Source: Linderina pennispora (lineage: Eukaryota > Kickxellomycota > Kickxellomycetes > Kickxellales > Kickxellaceae). From it: a stretch of 55,696 nt of DNA. The DNA lies in NCBI RefSeq assembly GCF_002104995.1, contig NW_024468300.1, positions 1 to 55,696 on the forward strand. Reading direction: 5' to 3'. The notes below the pieces were generated by a model that saw only the letters and a program-made list of their open reading frames with translations, had not been told where the DNA came from and did no database searches. The position numbers and the translations under genes are program-made. Positions within the stretch are counted from its first letter, which is position 1, and each line of letters starts with the position of its first letter. Positions 1 to 10,993 of the stretch are shown piece after piece.

Positions 1-899
1 TGATTATTTGCTTGTCCAAACGCACATGGCCTGGGATCCATGATGTCCGCAGAGGCAAGCATTGGGGAGGAGACTTGCTAAGCTGCTCATTCTCGATAAG
101 CTGGCATAGGCGAATGTATGCACGCAGATGCTTAAGTGGATTTGCCTTGGCATCATAGTATCGGCTGTCTTTGGTGAATCTGTACTTGGCATCATAGGCA
201 TTGAGGACTGGTGCCAGCTTGTTGTAGATTGCAAGCATCGGTGGGGTGAGCACACTGAGATCAGGGTGCCTAGAGGCAACTGCCTGGCGGAGCTTTCTGT
301 GCAGGTGTATAAATACACATTTGACATGCATTATTGAACTCAGCCTTAGACACATTGCCCATTGTACTGCGCAGTGTGTTTTTGCGGCAGCGAATATCAA
401 TCAATTTGGCCAGAATCCGCTGTAGGCAAGTGCCATAGTGCAACACAATGTTGTTCTTGTATGTTGTCATCAGCTCGGTATCCACGTATGTCGCTACCTG
501 ATTCATTTCGCGTACGCCATGTAGCTCAATATCGCCATTATGCAATAGATAATCATAAATGTGATATCTAACTACATCACTGAAATCGGCGGTTAACAGT
601 TCTGACCTGTCCTTCCGGTTAACGAAATCCTCGGCAGATATGACAGTCTTCGCCTTCAAGTTGCGATAAATGAATAAATAAATAAAACGAAAAAACCCCT
701 TTTTCACAAATGTTGCTGGGTCAAAGGCATCATCGTAAGCTAGCTGATGGAGTAGTATCCATCGTGCAAGCATGTATGTATGCTCTTTGATGATATTGAC
801 ACTATGTACAAATTGCTCTAGGCAGGGCAACATAGAATCACGGAAGCCAATACCACCAAGCGATGTCTTTATGACAGTAGTGCTGCGGGTAATATTCAT
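1..899 (-). pseudogene. Fanzor (TnpB-like) protein, N-terminal part, frameshifted and cut by the window edge
   Basis: An ORF starts with ATG at 899 and stays open to 270. Coding continues in another frame from about position 327 to the window edge, so a one-base shift lies near 320-335. The first part is helix-rich with a segment containing TYKNNIVLHY. The second contains NPLKHLRAYIRL and, near the edge, LPLRTSWIPGHVRLD. From memory, this order (helical N-terminus, an 'NNI..H' segment, then 'PLR+..+P.++.+D') matches uncharacterised proteins of early-diverging fungi whose C-termini carry the TnpB/Fanzor RuvC nuclease and zinc ribbon. The catalytic part would lie to the left and is not visible, so the family call is provisional. 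The shift may be a real lesion or a sequencing indel. Confidence 0.45.
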
Positions 900-1448
900 T
901 TGAGAAATTCAATAGGCAAAGTAAGAAGAGAAATGATGCTGTTCAGTTTTGCTTTATTGCGTATGCATAGCATTAAGAACTTTTTATTAAAAATTATCTG
1001 GCTTGCATGGTTCTTGAGGCCTTTAGCACTCATACAGTCTCTTGAATCAGTCTATACAGACTGGGTCCATTGTGGCCCAAATACTACTGCTTACACATGT
1101 TCATAAGACAAATTAATTTATAAAATAAACCCACAAATATTGCATGACCGCTAGAAGAGCTATATGGCCCTATTCAATAGGTGCTCATAAATAACTATCC
1201 TAAGAGTGTTGCGCAGCCGGTGATGACCACCATGATGATGCTATGGAAGTTATCAGGCCGACCGACAATGAGAGCAGCTCTTGCGCTGAACCAATGGAGA
1301 TATCCAGTGGAGACCTGTGACCACTACAATAACAACTCGTCACCCTGGTTTCACCGATGAGGTCAGATGCCGCACAAGATCAAAAGGAGTTTACAGAGCA
1401 AGTCACTCGAACCTGTGTTGAAGCTTAAGAGTTTTATTTTTTTTTTTT
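900..1448. other. Non-coding 5' interior of Helitron B
   Basis: AT-rich stretch between the 71-bp Helitron end and the ATG of the Fanzor-like ORF. It is presumably the leader and promoter of that gene. No protein-like ORF was recognised on either strand. Confidence 0.4.
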
Positions 1449-1519
1449 AACCAATTAAATAATTTCTAGCGGACGGTCGGACACTTTTTGGACTATAAAA
1501 TCTTATATAAAGGTAAAGA
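1449..1519 (-). repeat. Helitron 5'-end repeat, copy 1
   Basis: 71 bp matching 12031-12101 in the same orientation, with one difference (position 1510 A versus 12092 T), followed on the inner side by poly-A/T. On the minus strand it starts TCTTTACC and contains a TATAAG-like stretch. It marks the start of Helitron B. Confidence 0.9.
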
Positions 1520-1602
1520 CTAGCAGTCTCATGCTTGCGATGCAAGCGCACCTCTATGTGTGCCAAACGCTGTTTGTCACACATTTCGGTGGAGACTGCT
1601 AG
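1520..1602 (-). other. Branched terminal fold of Helitron A (predicted three-way junction)
   Basis: The last 83 nt of the element can fold as follows: an 11-bp perfect closing stem (1520-1530 with 1592-1602, including the terminal CTAG), hairpin 1 (1533-1538 with 1542-1547, loop GAT), and hairpin 2 (1556-1562 with 1578-1584, one mismatch, then 1564-1568 with 1572-1576, loop GCT). The complementarity is read directly from the sequence; the in vivo fold is inference. Confidence 0.75.
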
Positions 1603-4600
1603 CGCCTGCAGCGGGCTGAATACATAAATACAAATATGTTTTTGAATATAATAGGTTTTAATATAAAACATTTAATAATTTTAATACTAATAATAGTATA
1701 TGGTAGAAATTAGTATTAGCTAATAAAAAATATATTTATATATAAAGCTAAAATTAAACTAAGAAAATATCTCCTTATAGACTATGTTTTTAGTCTTAGG
1801 TTCACTATCAGGATAATGTGTAGCTGACCCTAACATTATCTTGAGATTACTAAATGATTGTATGTGAGAAAGTGCCACATAGAGTTGGCCATGAGTAAAG
1901 ATAGGTGATGGAAGATAAAGCCCAACTCGTTCCATTGTTTGACCTTGGGCCTTATTTATAGTCATTGAGAAGGCAAGGCGGATTGGGAACTGGCATTGGC
2001 GTAGAACAAATGGTAATTGCTGGTGCTTAGTTGTTAATATCATTCGGGGTATAAATACCCTGGTACCATAAGCAGCACCAGTTATAATTTCAGCATCAAT
2101 CATATGGGGCTGTAATCTATGGCATATAAGTCGTGTGCCATTACATAGACCATGGGCTGAATCCATGTTACGTAGGAGTAATGATTGGTGCCCCTACTTT
2201 GAGGCGGAGGTGATGAGGTGGTAGGGTTCCACCAACATCTAGTGAATTAAGAAATTCAAACTGGGAACAACTGCTGGGTCTCTGTAGTTGCACCATCAGT
2301 ATCTGCAATTGAGTCAGCACTATAGTAGTTAATGATAGTGCCTGGTAGATGGTCAATGATCTTGTTATTTAGATCATTCACTGAGGCATTAGTTGGTGAT
2401 AGGATGCTACGATTGACCATATAGTTGGCTTGATTATATTGATATGCTAAATTAGTATAAATTGCATTGATCAATAGCTCAACATTATCTGAGGGTATTA
2501 CAGTACCCACAGGTAATTGAATTTGGTCATATTCATCGCTGGGTAACCTTCCTTCCCCAACTTGAAGTAGCCAGTCAGCAAATTGGATTGCTGTACAATC
2601 CTGGGCACCAGCCCTAAGTTGGAGTCGCATATTGGTAGTAAGGTGTAGAATTTGTGCTTGACTCCATAATGGAGATCGGCAAAGAGCTGCATCAACAGTT
2701 TGAGCTCTATTTCCCTTTGGAATGACAGGGAGAATTTGGCGGAAATCGCCACCAGCTACTACTACCTTACCTCCAAAAGGCTGATGCTTAAGGGCTGGAT
2801 CAGCAGAGCACATTATATCCCGCAGTGTGCGATCAAGGGCCTCAAATGTATGACGATGCATCATTGGTGCCTCATCCCAAATAATCAGCCTTGTGGCCTG
2901 GAGCAATGATGCCAAGTTAGTGCCAAGGGAGATATTGCATGTTGAAGTACTATCTACAATTAGAGGTATCTTAAATGTAGAGTGAGCAGTTCGACCACCA
3001 GAGAGAAGCATAGCAGCAATGCCAGAGGAGGCAGTTGCTAAGGCAATATGGCCTTGGCTCCGAATATGAGCAAGGAGAAGCTTATACAGGAATGTTTTGC
3101 CACTTCCTCCAGGGCCATCAAGGAAGAAAAATGTTGCTGTAGTATTAGCTAACCCTTCTACAGCAGACATAATGGTATTATAGGCTGCTAACTGCTCAGT
3201 ATTAGCTATACGAAGCATCTGTTCAGTGCAATCAGCAAGCTCAGATTGATTAAATGATAGCTGCTCACTAATTAAATAGTTTTCAGTACTATCACCATTT
3301 GCATGTTCTGGTATTGGAACTGGCATGCCAGGATAGTCACTAAGTGAGCGCCCAGAGTGGAGAAGAATAGAGTTAATCTCCCTAAGGGCACTGTTAATAG
3401 CAGATTGCTCAGCAGCTTCCAGATTAGCTGTATGCATGAGGGCTCTATATAATAGATCATCAATTAGGCTTGTCTGGTGCTGTATCCATAGTGCATATGG
3501 GTTTACTGGGTTTTCTTGAGCAAGAATAGTGGCAAATAAATATCGGAGTTGGTGACCAATCTGGACTTGTGCAGCTTCATCTAAGCACCTAGCCCATTCG
3601 CGGTTATCTTCAAGCAGGCTAAGTGCTATACAGGCTTCTCTAAATGTTCGATAAACAACACCATTGATAGTCCTGAGATTTTCAAATGATATTGCACCAT
3701 GAACTACATTGAGTAGCATTCGGAGGTAGAATCGTTCTCCAGCTCTAGGAGAAACAAAGTAGATACGCCCAATTGTATTACCTCTCTGCCTTGGCTTCCA
3801 GACACACTGTTGGTGATTCCAGACAAAATGCTGTGGGTATTCAGCATATGTATATGCACGGGCCTCTGGGTGGGCAGCATTATAAGCAAACCACTGTGTG
3901 AGTGTAGTATGTGCAAGGTGCTGCTGGTTAACAACTTCAGAAATAAGCTCACCATCATGAAAGAGAACCATTTGCTCCCCTGGTAAATGGACTTGAAGTC
4001 GTTGAATATCGGGCTTCTCCTCATATAGGCGGAATGCAAAAATTCGCCAGATTGCCTCAGAAGTAGAGATATAGCGGCTATCAACATAGCTCTGGATCTC
4101 ATTCTCAACTGCAGTATTTGTTGTATCAGTTGTCCTTGCCCTTGTTATATGGAGAGCTGCACGATCATGGCCCTTGTACACATATTTGAAAAGGTATTTG
4201 ACAGCAGTGATTGAGGAGCATACCTCAACATTAATATGTGCCTCATACTTTGCAGCTAGATAAGGGTTATAAGGTATAACCCATCGGTTATCAAGCTGCA
4301 TTCCTCTTATAGAAGCAAACTGCCCATCCTCACGCCGTCGATAAATTGGGTAGCCATTATTGGTGATTTGTGTGGCCTCTGAAAAGAATCTTGGGTAGCG
4401 CTTTGTGCAGTTGCCTTCTCTTACACATGGTGCCTGTAGGTTTAGTGGCCCGCATGGCCCATGCATCATTGAGGTGGCAATAACTCTAAAGAGCTGCATA
4501 TTCTGCTGTTCATTAGGAAGCTCAGCACATACCACTCGGTCGATTTCTGTGATAATTTGGTGCTTTGACTCGCTGTCCAGAATAAGCAGAATATGTGCAT

Positions 4601-4904
4601 AGGGCAACCCTCGCTTCTGAAACTCAACAGTGTAAATATGACCAGCGACCTGACCAAAAATATGCCTCTTCGTTAGATCTTTAATCAGTTCCTTCAGCTT
4701 GATATTGAAGACACGAACTGTTAGATCTGGGCGATCAGCAGCAGATTGTCCAGGGAGTAATTTGGCCTGTACCTCCTGCCAACGGGGGTTGCAGGTGAAG
4801 GTAATAAATAGGTCAGGGGGACCGAATATCCTCACAATAGCCATTGCATCTTGATAGAGCTGATACATATGGCGGGGACCAGCAGTATATGAGGATGGTA
4901 ATAT

Positions 4905-5078
4905 TGTTGTAGCATAGAGATACGAGCACTTCTAGAGCTCGAAAGAGGGTTGGATTGAAGATACTTGAGATACTAGCTAAAAGTGAAATAGCTAAAGAAG
5001 AAGAAGGAATCGATATGCTACGAGGCAATCAACTCAACAAAATATGAAACTATCAGTGATCCAAGAATAAATCTATCA
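4905..5078 (-). repeat. Copia 3' LTR
   Basis: 174 bp; on the minus strand it begins TGATAG and ends ACAACA. Compared with the 5' LTR it differs at four sites, each a CpG in the 5' LTR that reads CA here. The pol stop codon TGA is formed by its first three bases. Confidence 0.95.
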
Positions 5079-8000
5079 TGCCCCGTTGGAAAATGAAGTT
5101 TCTTGTAAATGAGATAGCCGAAGTGCATGTTGAAATGCAGTCTTTGCGAGAGGCTTGGTTAGGAAATCAGCCTGTTGTTCCTTGCCTGGGATATGACGTA
5201 GCTTGAACACGTTCTCTTTGGTAATGAGGTAGTGCGGGTATTGTACGTCGTACCTGAGGTGCTTGTTTTGCTCGTTGATTTTCCCGTCATTTATCCAGGA
5301 GACGGCCGTAGTGTTATCGCAGAAAAGATTGGGAATGGTAGATATGAAACCAAGTTCGTCGATAAACCTAGACATCCATTTGATCTCCCTAGAGGCAAGT
5401 ATCACGGCATACGACTCTGCATCTGCTGTAGACAAGGGGACTGCCTGATCATGCTTCTTCGATTTCCATGATACCAAACCCTGGGATACACATGATGTAT
5501 ATCCAAGAGTCACACGTTTCGCCGGACCATGAACGAAGTTAGCATCACTGAAGAAGGCAATCGAGAGATCGGGGCATTTGGAGTACGTGATGCACAGCGT
5601 CGAGCTTCCTTTCAGATAGCGAAGTACCCGCTTAGCTGCTGTTAGATGACTCACGCCAGGATCTGCGTTGAAGGAGCCCAGAAGAGAAGCAGCATATGCG
5701 ATATCCGGTCGAGATACCGAGGCCAAGTACTGGATTGAACCAACAATTGATCGATAGTTGGTCTGATCCGCCTTATCTTCATCATCAAGTCTCGGAACAA
5801 GATTGGTAGTTGGACAGAGGGGAGTTGCAGCTGGGTTTGCATCTGACATGCTGTGCTGACTTAGAAGTGACATCACGGCTCCATGCTGATGAATACGAAC
5901 GTAGTCCTTTCCCTGCTCAACTTCGATACCCAAAATTTCAGTGCAGCGCCCTAGATCCTTCATCCGGAACTCTGTCGACAGTGCATCCTTAGTTTCCTGG
6001 ATTAGCGCCTCAGAAGATCCAGCAATCAACAAGTCATCAACGTATGTTGTCAGTAACACTAAGCCCTTAGATGACCTCCGAACATAGACTCCCTTGTCGC
6101 CAGTGCAACATGAGAACCCTATGGTATTGACGAGATGATCACAGAGACGAGTGTTCCAAGCCCGTGGTGCCTGTTTGAGTCCATAGAGTGCGCGGTCCAA
6201 CTTGCATACATATCGAGAGTGATCCCCATCCATACCTTCAGGAATATCGATATACAAGTCTTCCTCGACGTATCCATGTAGAAAAGCTGTCACCACATCC
6301 ATACTGTGTAGCTGCAGATCGAATTGTGCCGCGATCGCCAGAATTAGTCGAATAGACTTGTACTGTACCACAGGTGCATACACCTCATGATAATCAATGT
6401 CCGCCACTTGTTGGAATCCTCTGACAACCAGTCTTGCTTTGAATAAACTCGACCTTCGTGCACTATCGAACTTTTGAACGAAAACCCATCTCGTGGATAG
6501 TGTTTTCACCCCACGAGTCCTCGGTACCACTCGAAGCACCCTGTTCTCCACGATTGATGCCAATTCTCTCTGAACCGCCTGTCCCCATTCGGCCTGGTTA
6601 TTGGATTTCATCATGGCACGATATGAAGGTGGTCCTGCCACTGATGCCAGTGTAGTCATAATGGTAGGTTCCACCTCAGATTCATCCACGACACATGCCA
6701 AACCGTGATTGCGCCCATGTTGCTGTCGACGAGATCCCTCAGGTAGAATGTTCCGCTCATTTACAGCTCCAGGGTCATCATGTTTTCGGGGTTGGGAAGC
6801 ATATGATGGCAGACGGATTGACGAATGTGCTTGCCTCATGACTGGAACTACAGACTCTGACTGCACAGATGGCCGATCAAAGTCTGGATCACGATCCTTC
6901 ACACATCGCAACATGTAGAGCACCTGCTTATCATTTAGCTCTTCATCTCGGGCAAGTGCGAAGTTGCGGTAAGCAAAGGAGTGTGCAAACTGGCGATGAC
7001 GATCTGTGATTGGAGTACCATGATAAATGGGGTCAAGGAGACTATTACCCACATTGCCCCAATCAGCCTGAGCATCAAGTCGATTAACTGTATTCTCCAG
7101 CTGAGCGCCTTGATCATCTGACTGTCCATTCTCTGAAGCTGTAACCTGGTCGAGATGCTCATCTGAGGCATCGTAGTCACTGTTTTCGTCCGCAAAAAGT
7201 CTGCGAGTGTGACTGGTCATGGTCTGTCCAATCTGATCGCCACTTCTAGTATTCCCCTGATCGTCTGTGTCATCGTCGCCTCTCCTTATCATATCGACCT
7301 GACCACTGTATGGGAAGCTGCCAGGTAGATTTCCTTCATAGCTGCTAACATTTCCAGTCTCATCGTCCTCATGCTCGTCCGACCGTACAGAGTCCTCAGT
7401 TACCTCACACCTCGCCTCTGGTTCGGGTATCTGTCTTGGGATCGAGGTAATTGGGAAAGGGGGTGCAGATCCAAATGTTGTAACTGATCGTTTCTGAGAT
7501 GGCCATGGAGCGAATTTGCCATCTTTCATAGGGAATTCGTCCTCATGGAATACCAGATTCTTGTCTCTCTCAAGACATCTTCCAGTCTCGCTATTCCAAA
7601 CGATGTACTTGTTGCCCTATAATCCCATGAAGATGCCGTGAGGTGTTCGGTTTCCAAGTTTCGGGCGCATGCTAGCTGGCTGAAGGTAGGTGACTTTACA
7701 TCCAAAGACACATATCAGGTGAGTGGATAGATTGCGTTTCAGTAGTGCCAATGGTGGTACCATCTTCGTTGCTTTCTTAGGCATGCAATTTGACAATAGA
7801 TTCGCATAAAGCAATGCCCGTGTCCACAAGGAAGGTGGTGCCCCACACTCGCCTAGCATGCAGTTGGTAGTCTCTACGATGAGGCGGTTAAAACGCTCTA
7901 CCACACCATTCTGCCAGGGTTTGTGTGCCATCGACGTCATCCGCTCGATGCCATGGTAAGCGAGAATCCTATTGAGCTCCGTATTTATGAACTCACCGCC

Positions 8001-9635
8001 ATTGTCTGAGTAGAACTTTTGAACTTTGGTTCTGAACTGCGTCCCTACCCAACGAATAAATTCGTCAATGAACCGTGCAGACTCTGACTTCCGTTCCATG
8101 GTATAGATGCGCGAGTACCGGGAGTAGCTGTCCACAATAGCTAGATAGTAGCGCTTGCCATCATAGGATGTGACGTTCATCATACCGACATCTGCATATA
8201 TCAGACCAAATGGCTTTTCATCACGAGGAATAGTGCCAATTGCTGACTCAGCTTTTGGTTTATGAGAGAGGCACACTTCGCAAGCAAGAGGGAATTTGCC
8301 ATCAATCTCGATTTTGGCGACTCTGGCGATTGCCTGGAGATATACCTCAGACAGGTGTCCGAACCGGCGATGAAGAAGCAGCATCGTGCTGTTGTTACCA
8401 CAGTTGTTGTCTGCCTTGATGTTGGTCATGGCCACAGCTTGGCTGACTGGCGAACTCTTAATCACAGGAGCTAGATCAAGATCTTCGTTAACGCCTTGGA
8501 CATCAGGGCCAATTGGGAACAGGTTATTCACCGATCGGGCCGATATAATTGCTACACCATTACGGTAAGCAAAGACATGGTCTTTCGTGAATAACACATC
8601 AAGCCCTTGCTTTGTCATCTCGCCAACGGATATCAGATTGAACGACCCATCTGGCAGATGGCAGACCTTGGACAGCGTAAAGGCATTCTTGCCCTGGCCA
8701 ACGATGACCTTGCCTCTGGTGGTAATTGGGGTCACACCACCATTTGCACTCACTGTGCTGCCGGAAATGGTCTCGCGGTCTTGTAGCAGGTGCAGATAAG
8801 GCGAAGACGATATATTGGCACCAGAATCCATGAGCCAGATCCCAGGCTTTGAAAGGTCATTCGCTATAGAAGAGGCTACCACAGCAGGGTCATTGGCCAC
8901 CCACCTGTTGCTGTTCAGTCGGGGACAACAGCTGGCCTCATGCCCTTTTCTGCGGCACAGTTGGCAAGCGATTCTGGCTAACGATGTTCCCACCATCACC
9001 TCTTCCTGGGCCGATTGCTCCATCTGTGTGAACAGAAACATCTCCTTCTTTAGCAATTCCGGAGTGATCTTGTCGATTCCTTGCGCCAAGATTTTGTCTG
9101 CAATCATCGGAGATGTCTTCCGTATCTCGTCCAATAGGGCAAACGACAGGAGCTGTTCTTTCGAGATCTTTGCCTGCGGGAATGACTGCAGCAGGCCAAT
9201 GCCTCTGTTGATCATATCAACCATGCTTTCGCCTTGCTCTCGGTGGATCGTTGTAAGCTCTTGAATTTTCTTGAGCATTACCGGGGGTGAGACTTGAGCA
9301 TACTCCTCCTCGAGGTACTTCCAGATCTCAAATGCAGGTTTGTTCGCCACGGGCTGCAGTAGATCTTCAGTGACCAGTCTCTGGAGTAGTAGCCTCGTGC
9401 GAGCATCCTTTTGTCGATCGTCTCTGGCGAATTCCTTGACCACTTTGTCACCAGTCCTCTTCGTGGACCTTTTGTCCTCAAGAGCATACTCCAGTAAGTC
9501 CCACGATATTAGGACATCAATCGCCTTTGATTTCCACATACTGAAGTCTGTAGAACTATCGAAGCGTGGCAACCCTTGCAACACAGCTTCATTCGAATAG
9601 GTACCAAATGAATTCATTTCCTTGAAAATTGTCAC
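5076..9635 (-). CDS. Copia Gag-Pol polyprotein with one in-frame TAG
   Basis: One frame of 1520 codons, interrupted only by TAG at 7617-7619. Order: Gag with a CCHC zinc knuckle (CQLCRRKGHEASCC, CX2CX4HX4C); aspartic protease (LMDSGAN); HHCC pre-integrase; integrase core with YADVG, FYSDNGGEF and NGVVERFNR (D, D, E); reverse transcriptase with YVDDLLIAG; RNase H with FSDANF, DAES and DNTTA. The TAG falls after the integrase core (FMGL-stop-GNKYIVW), before the RT. Everything after it is in frame and intact, so either a single nonsense mutation or stop readthrough explains it. Yeast Ty1 instead uses +1 frameshifting, at the gag/pol border. The final TGA lies in the 3' LTR. Confidence 0.93.
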
Positions 9636-9777
9636 AGAATTTGTGTCTTGAGAAAGAAGTAAAATGGAAGAAAATAAAAGAGAAAATAGAAGAAAAATGA
9701 AAATTGAAAAGAGAAAAAAAATTTAAAGTGCGCGTTATTTAAAGAGGAGTTTTTACGAAACTAAAGAATAATGGGCA

Positions 9778-9791
9778 CAGGGCTCATAACC
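9778..9791 (-). promoter_or_regulatory. Primer-binding site complementary to the initiator-tRNA-Met anticodon arm
   Basis: Plus-strand CAGGGCTCATAACC abuts the LTR. It equals the anticodon stem-loop of fungal initiator tRNA-Met (CAT anticodon in the middle) rather than the tRNA 3' end. Drosophila copia and yeast Ty5 prime from a half-tRNA of this kind, so the same mechanism is inferred here. Confidence 0.75.
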
Positions 9792-9965
9792 TGTTGTAGC
9801 GTAGAGATACGAGCGCTTCTAGAGCTCGAAAGAGGGTTGGATTGAAGATACTTGAGATACTAGCTAAAAGTGAAATAGCTAAAGAAGAAGAAGGAATCGA
9901 TATGCTACGAGGCAATCGACTCAACAAAATATGAAACTATCGGTGATCCAAGAATAAATCTATCA
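9792..9965 (-). repeat. Copia 5' LTR
   Basis: 174 bp, same length as the copy at 4905-5078, with four substitutions and no indels. It is followed on the minus strand by the primer-binding site and a roughly 140-bp A-rich leader before the gag ATG at 9635. Confidence 0.95.
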
Positions 9966-10035
9966 AATATCACTCTACGACCAAGGTTAGCACCAACCAT
10001 ATCGGCTTCAGATAGCTGGACAGCATCTTGAAGGC

Positions 10036-10117
10036 CTATATATAGATAAATATATTTGATTCAAGTTAGCAGCAGTTTCTTACTATTATAATAATTCATA
10101 CTAAATGTGCATTAACC

Positions 10118-10148
<31 letters not shown>

Positions 10149-10195
10149 GCATCATTTCTTACTATATTTTATATATGATTGAAACTAATACATAC
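10036..10195 (-). other. Intron 2 of the Helitron Rep gene, with AAC microsatellite
   Basis: 160-bp intron, donor GTATGT, acceptor ATAG. It contains an (AAC)n microsatellite at about 10110-10147. Removing it keeps the frame through YQG-LQDAVQ. Confidence 0.75.
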
Positions 10196-10993
10196 CTTGG
10201 TACATTTCAGCACGAATATTGTCTTGGTTTCTTGCATACCATCGTAGGCGGTTGCTCTCAATAGTGGAATATGCGTCGACAATATACTGCTGGAATAACC
10301 TCCTACTTAGGTGGAGGATTGGAGCTGCCTCACCACGAAACTGAAGCCGGTAGGCATAAAAGGCCATCTGAGTTACACGGCTTTGGCGATGGGTTCCAGA
10401 GAGTGCTTCATCTCCAACACCATTCTCTGAAATCTCTGAGACATTATCCTGGGCTTGGATACTGTCTTGGCGTGTATGCTGATGACCTGAAATAGGAATG
10501 TCAGGATGCCAGCCATCCTCCCCACGTGGGAATAGAAGCACATAGTGCAGTGCAGCATAGGCAACATGTAGCTCTGAAATCCACTGTAGTGTACCATTAG
10601 TTGTCCGTAGGATGATATCACGGCCATTGTTTGTATATTGGCCATCGGGTATAATTGCAGCTACTTCATCCGCTGTTGGTAAGTTGTAGCGACGCGAATC
10701 GTTATTGCGACCTGCTGTAATTGCTATGCATAGCTCAGGGGATGGATTCTGCTGGACAATTTCAGCAACCTGACGGAAGCGAGCAGCATACGGATTGACT
10801 GAATGGAGCATCTGCTGGAGGAGAGACAGAGTATTCTCATCAAGTCCAGGAATTGCAGTCATTCGATTTGCAAGCTCATTGGCAGTGTCGTAAATATACA
10901 GCTGTGCATACTGCGGCTGCTCGTTGCCATATACTGGAAGTAGTGATCCAATTCTATGGTACATCTGACCACGAACTCGAAAGTTAGAGACAC

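Larger units (their letters stand above)
1..1519 (-). mobile_element. Helitron B, 5' part (runs off the window)
   Basis: On the minus strand this element begins at 1519 with TC (TCTTTACC...). Its first 71 bp (1519 down to 1449) match the 5' end of Helitron A (12101 down to 12031) with one mismatch, and both then enter a run of A. Interior sequences are unrelated, as in Helitron families that share termini but carry different cargo. The 3' end lies outside the window. The element starts directly at the 3' CTAG of Helitron A. A Fanzor-like ORF lies inside, in the same orientation. The shared end is seen directly; calling it a Helitron is inference. Confidence 0.65.
4905..9965 (-). mobile_element. 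Ty1/Copia LTR retrotransposon nested in the Helitron Rep exon
   Basis: 5061 bp, bounded by two 174-bp LTRs (TG...CA) and a perfect 5-bp target duplication AATAT at 4900-4904 and 9966-9970. Gene order is gag, protease, integrase, reverse transcriptase, RNase H, which defines Copia (Pseudoviridae type). The primer site lies directly against the 5' LTR (9778-9791). The single gag-pol frame has one TAG. LTR divergence is 4/174, so insertion was moderately recent and later than that of the Helitron. Confidence 0.96.
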
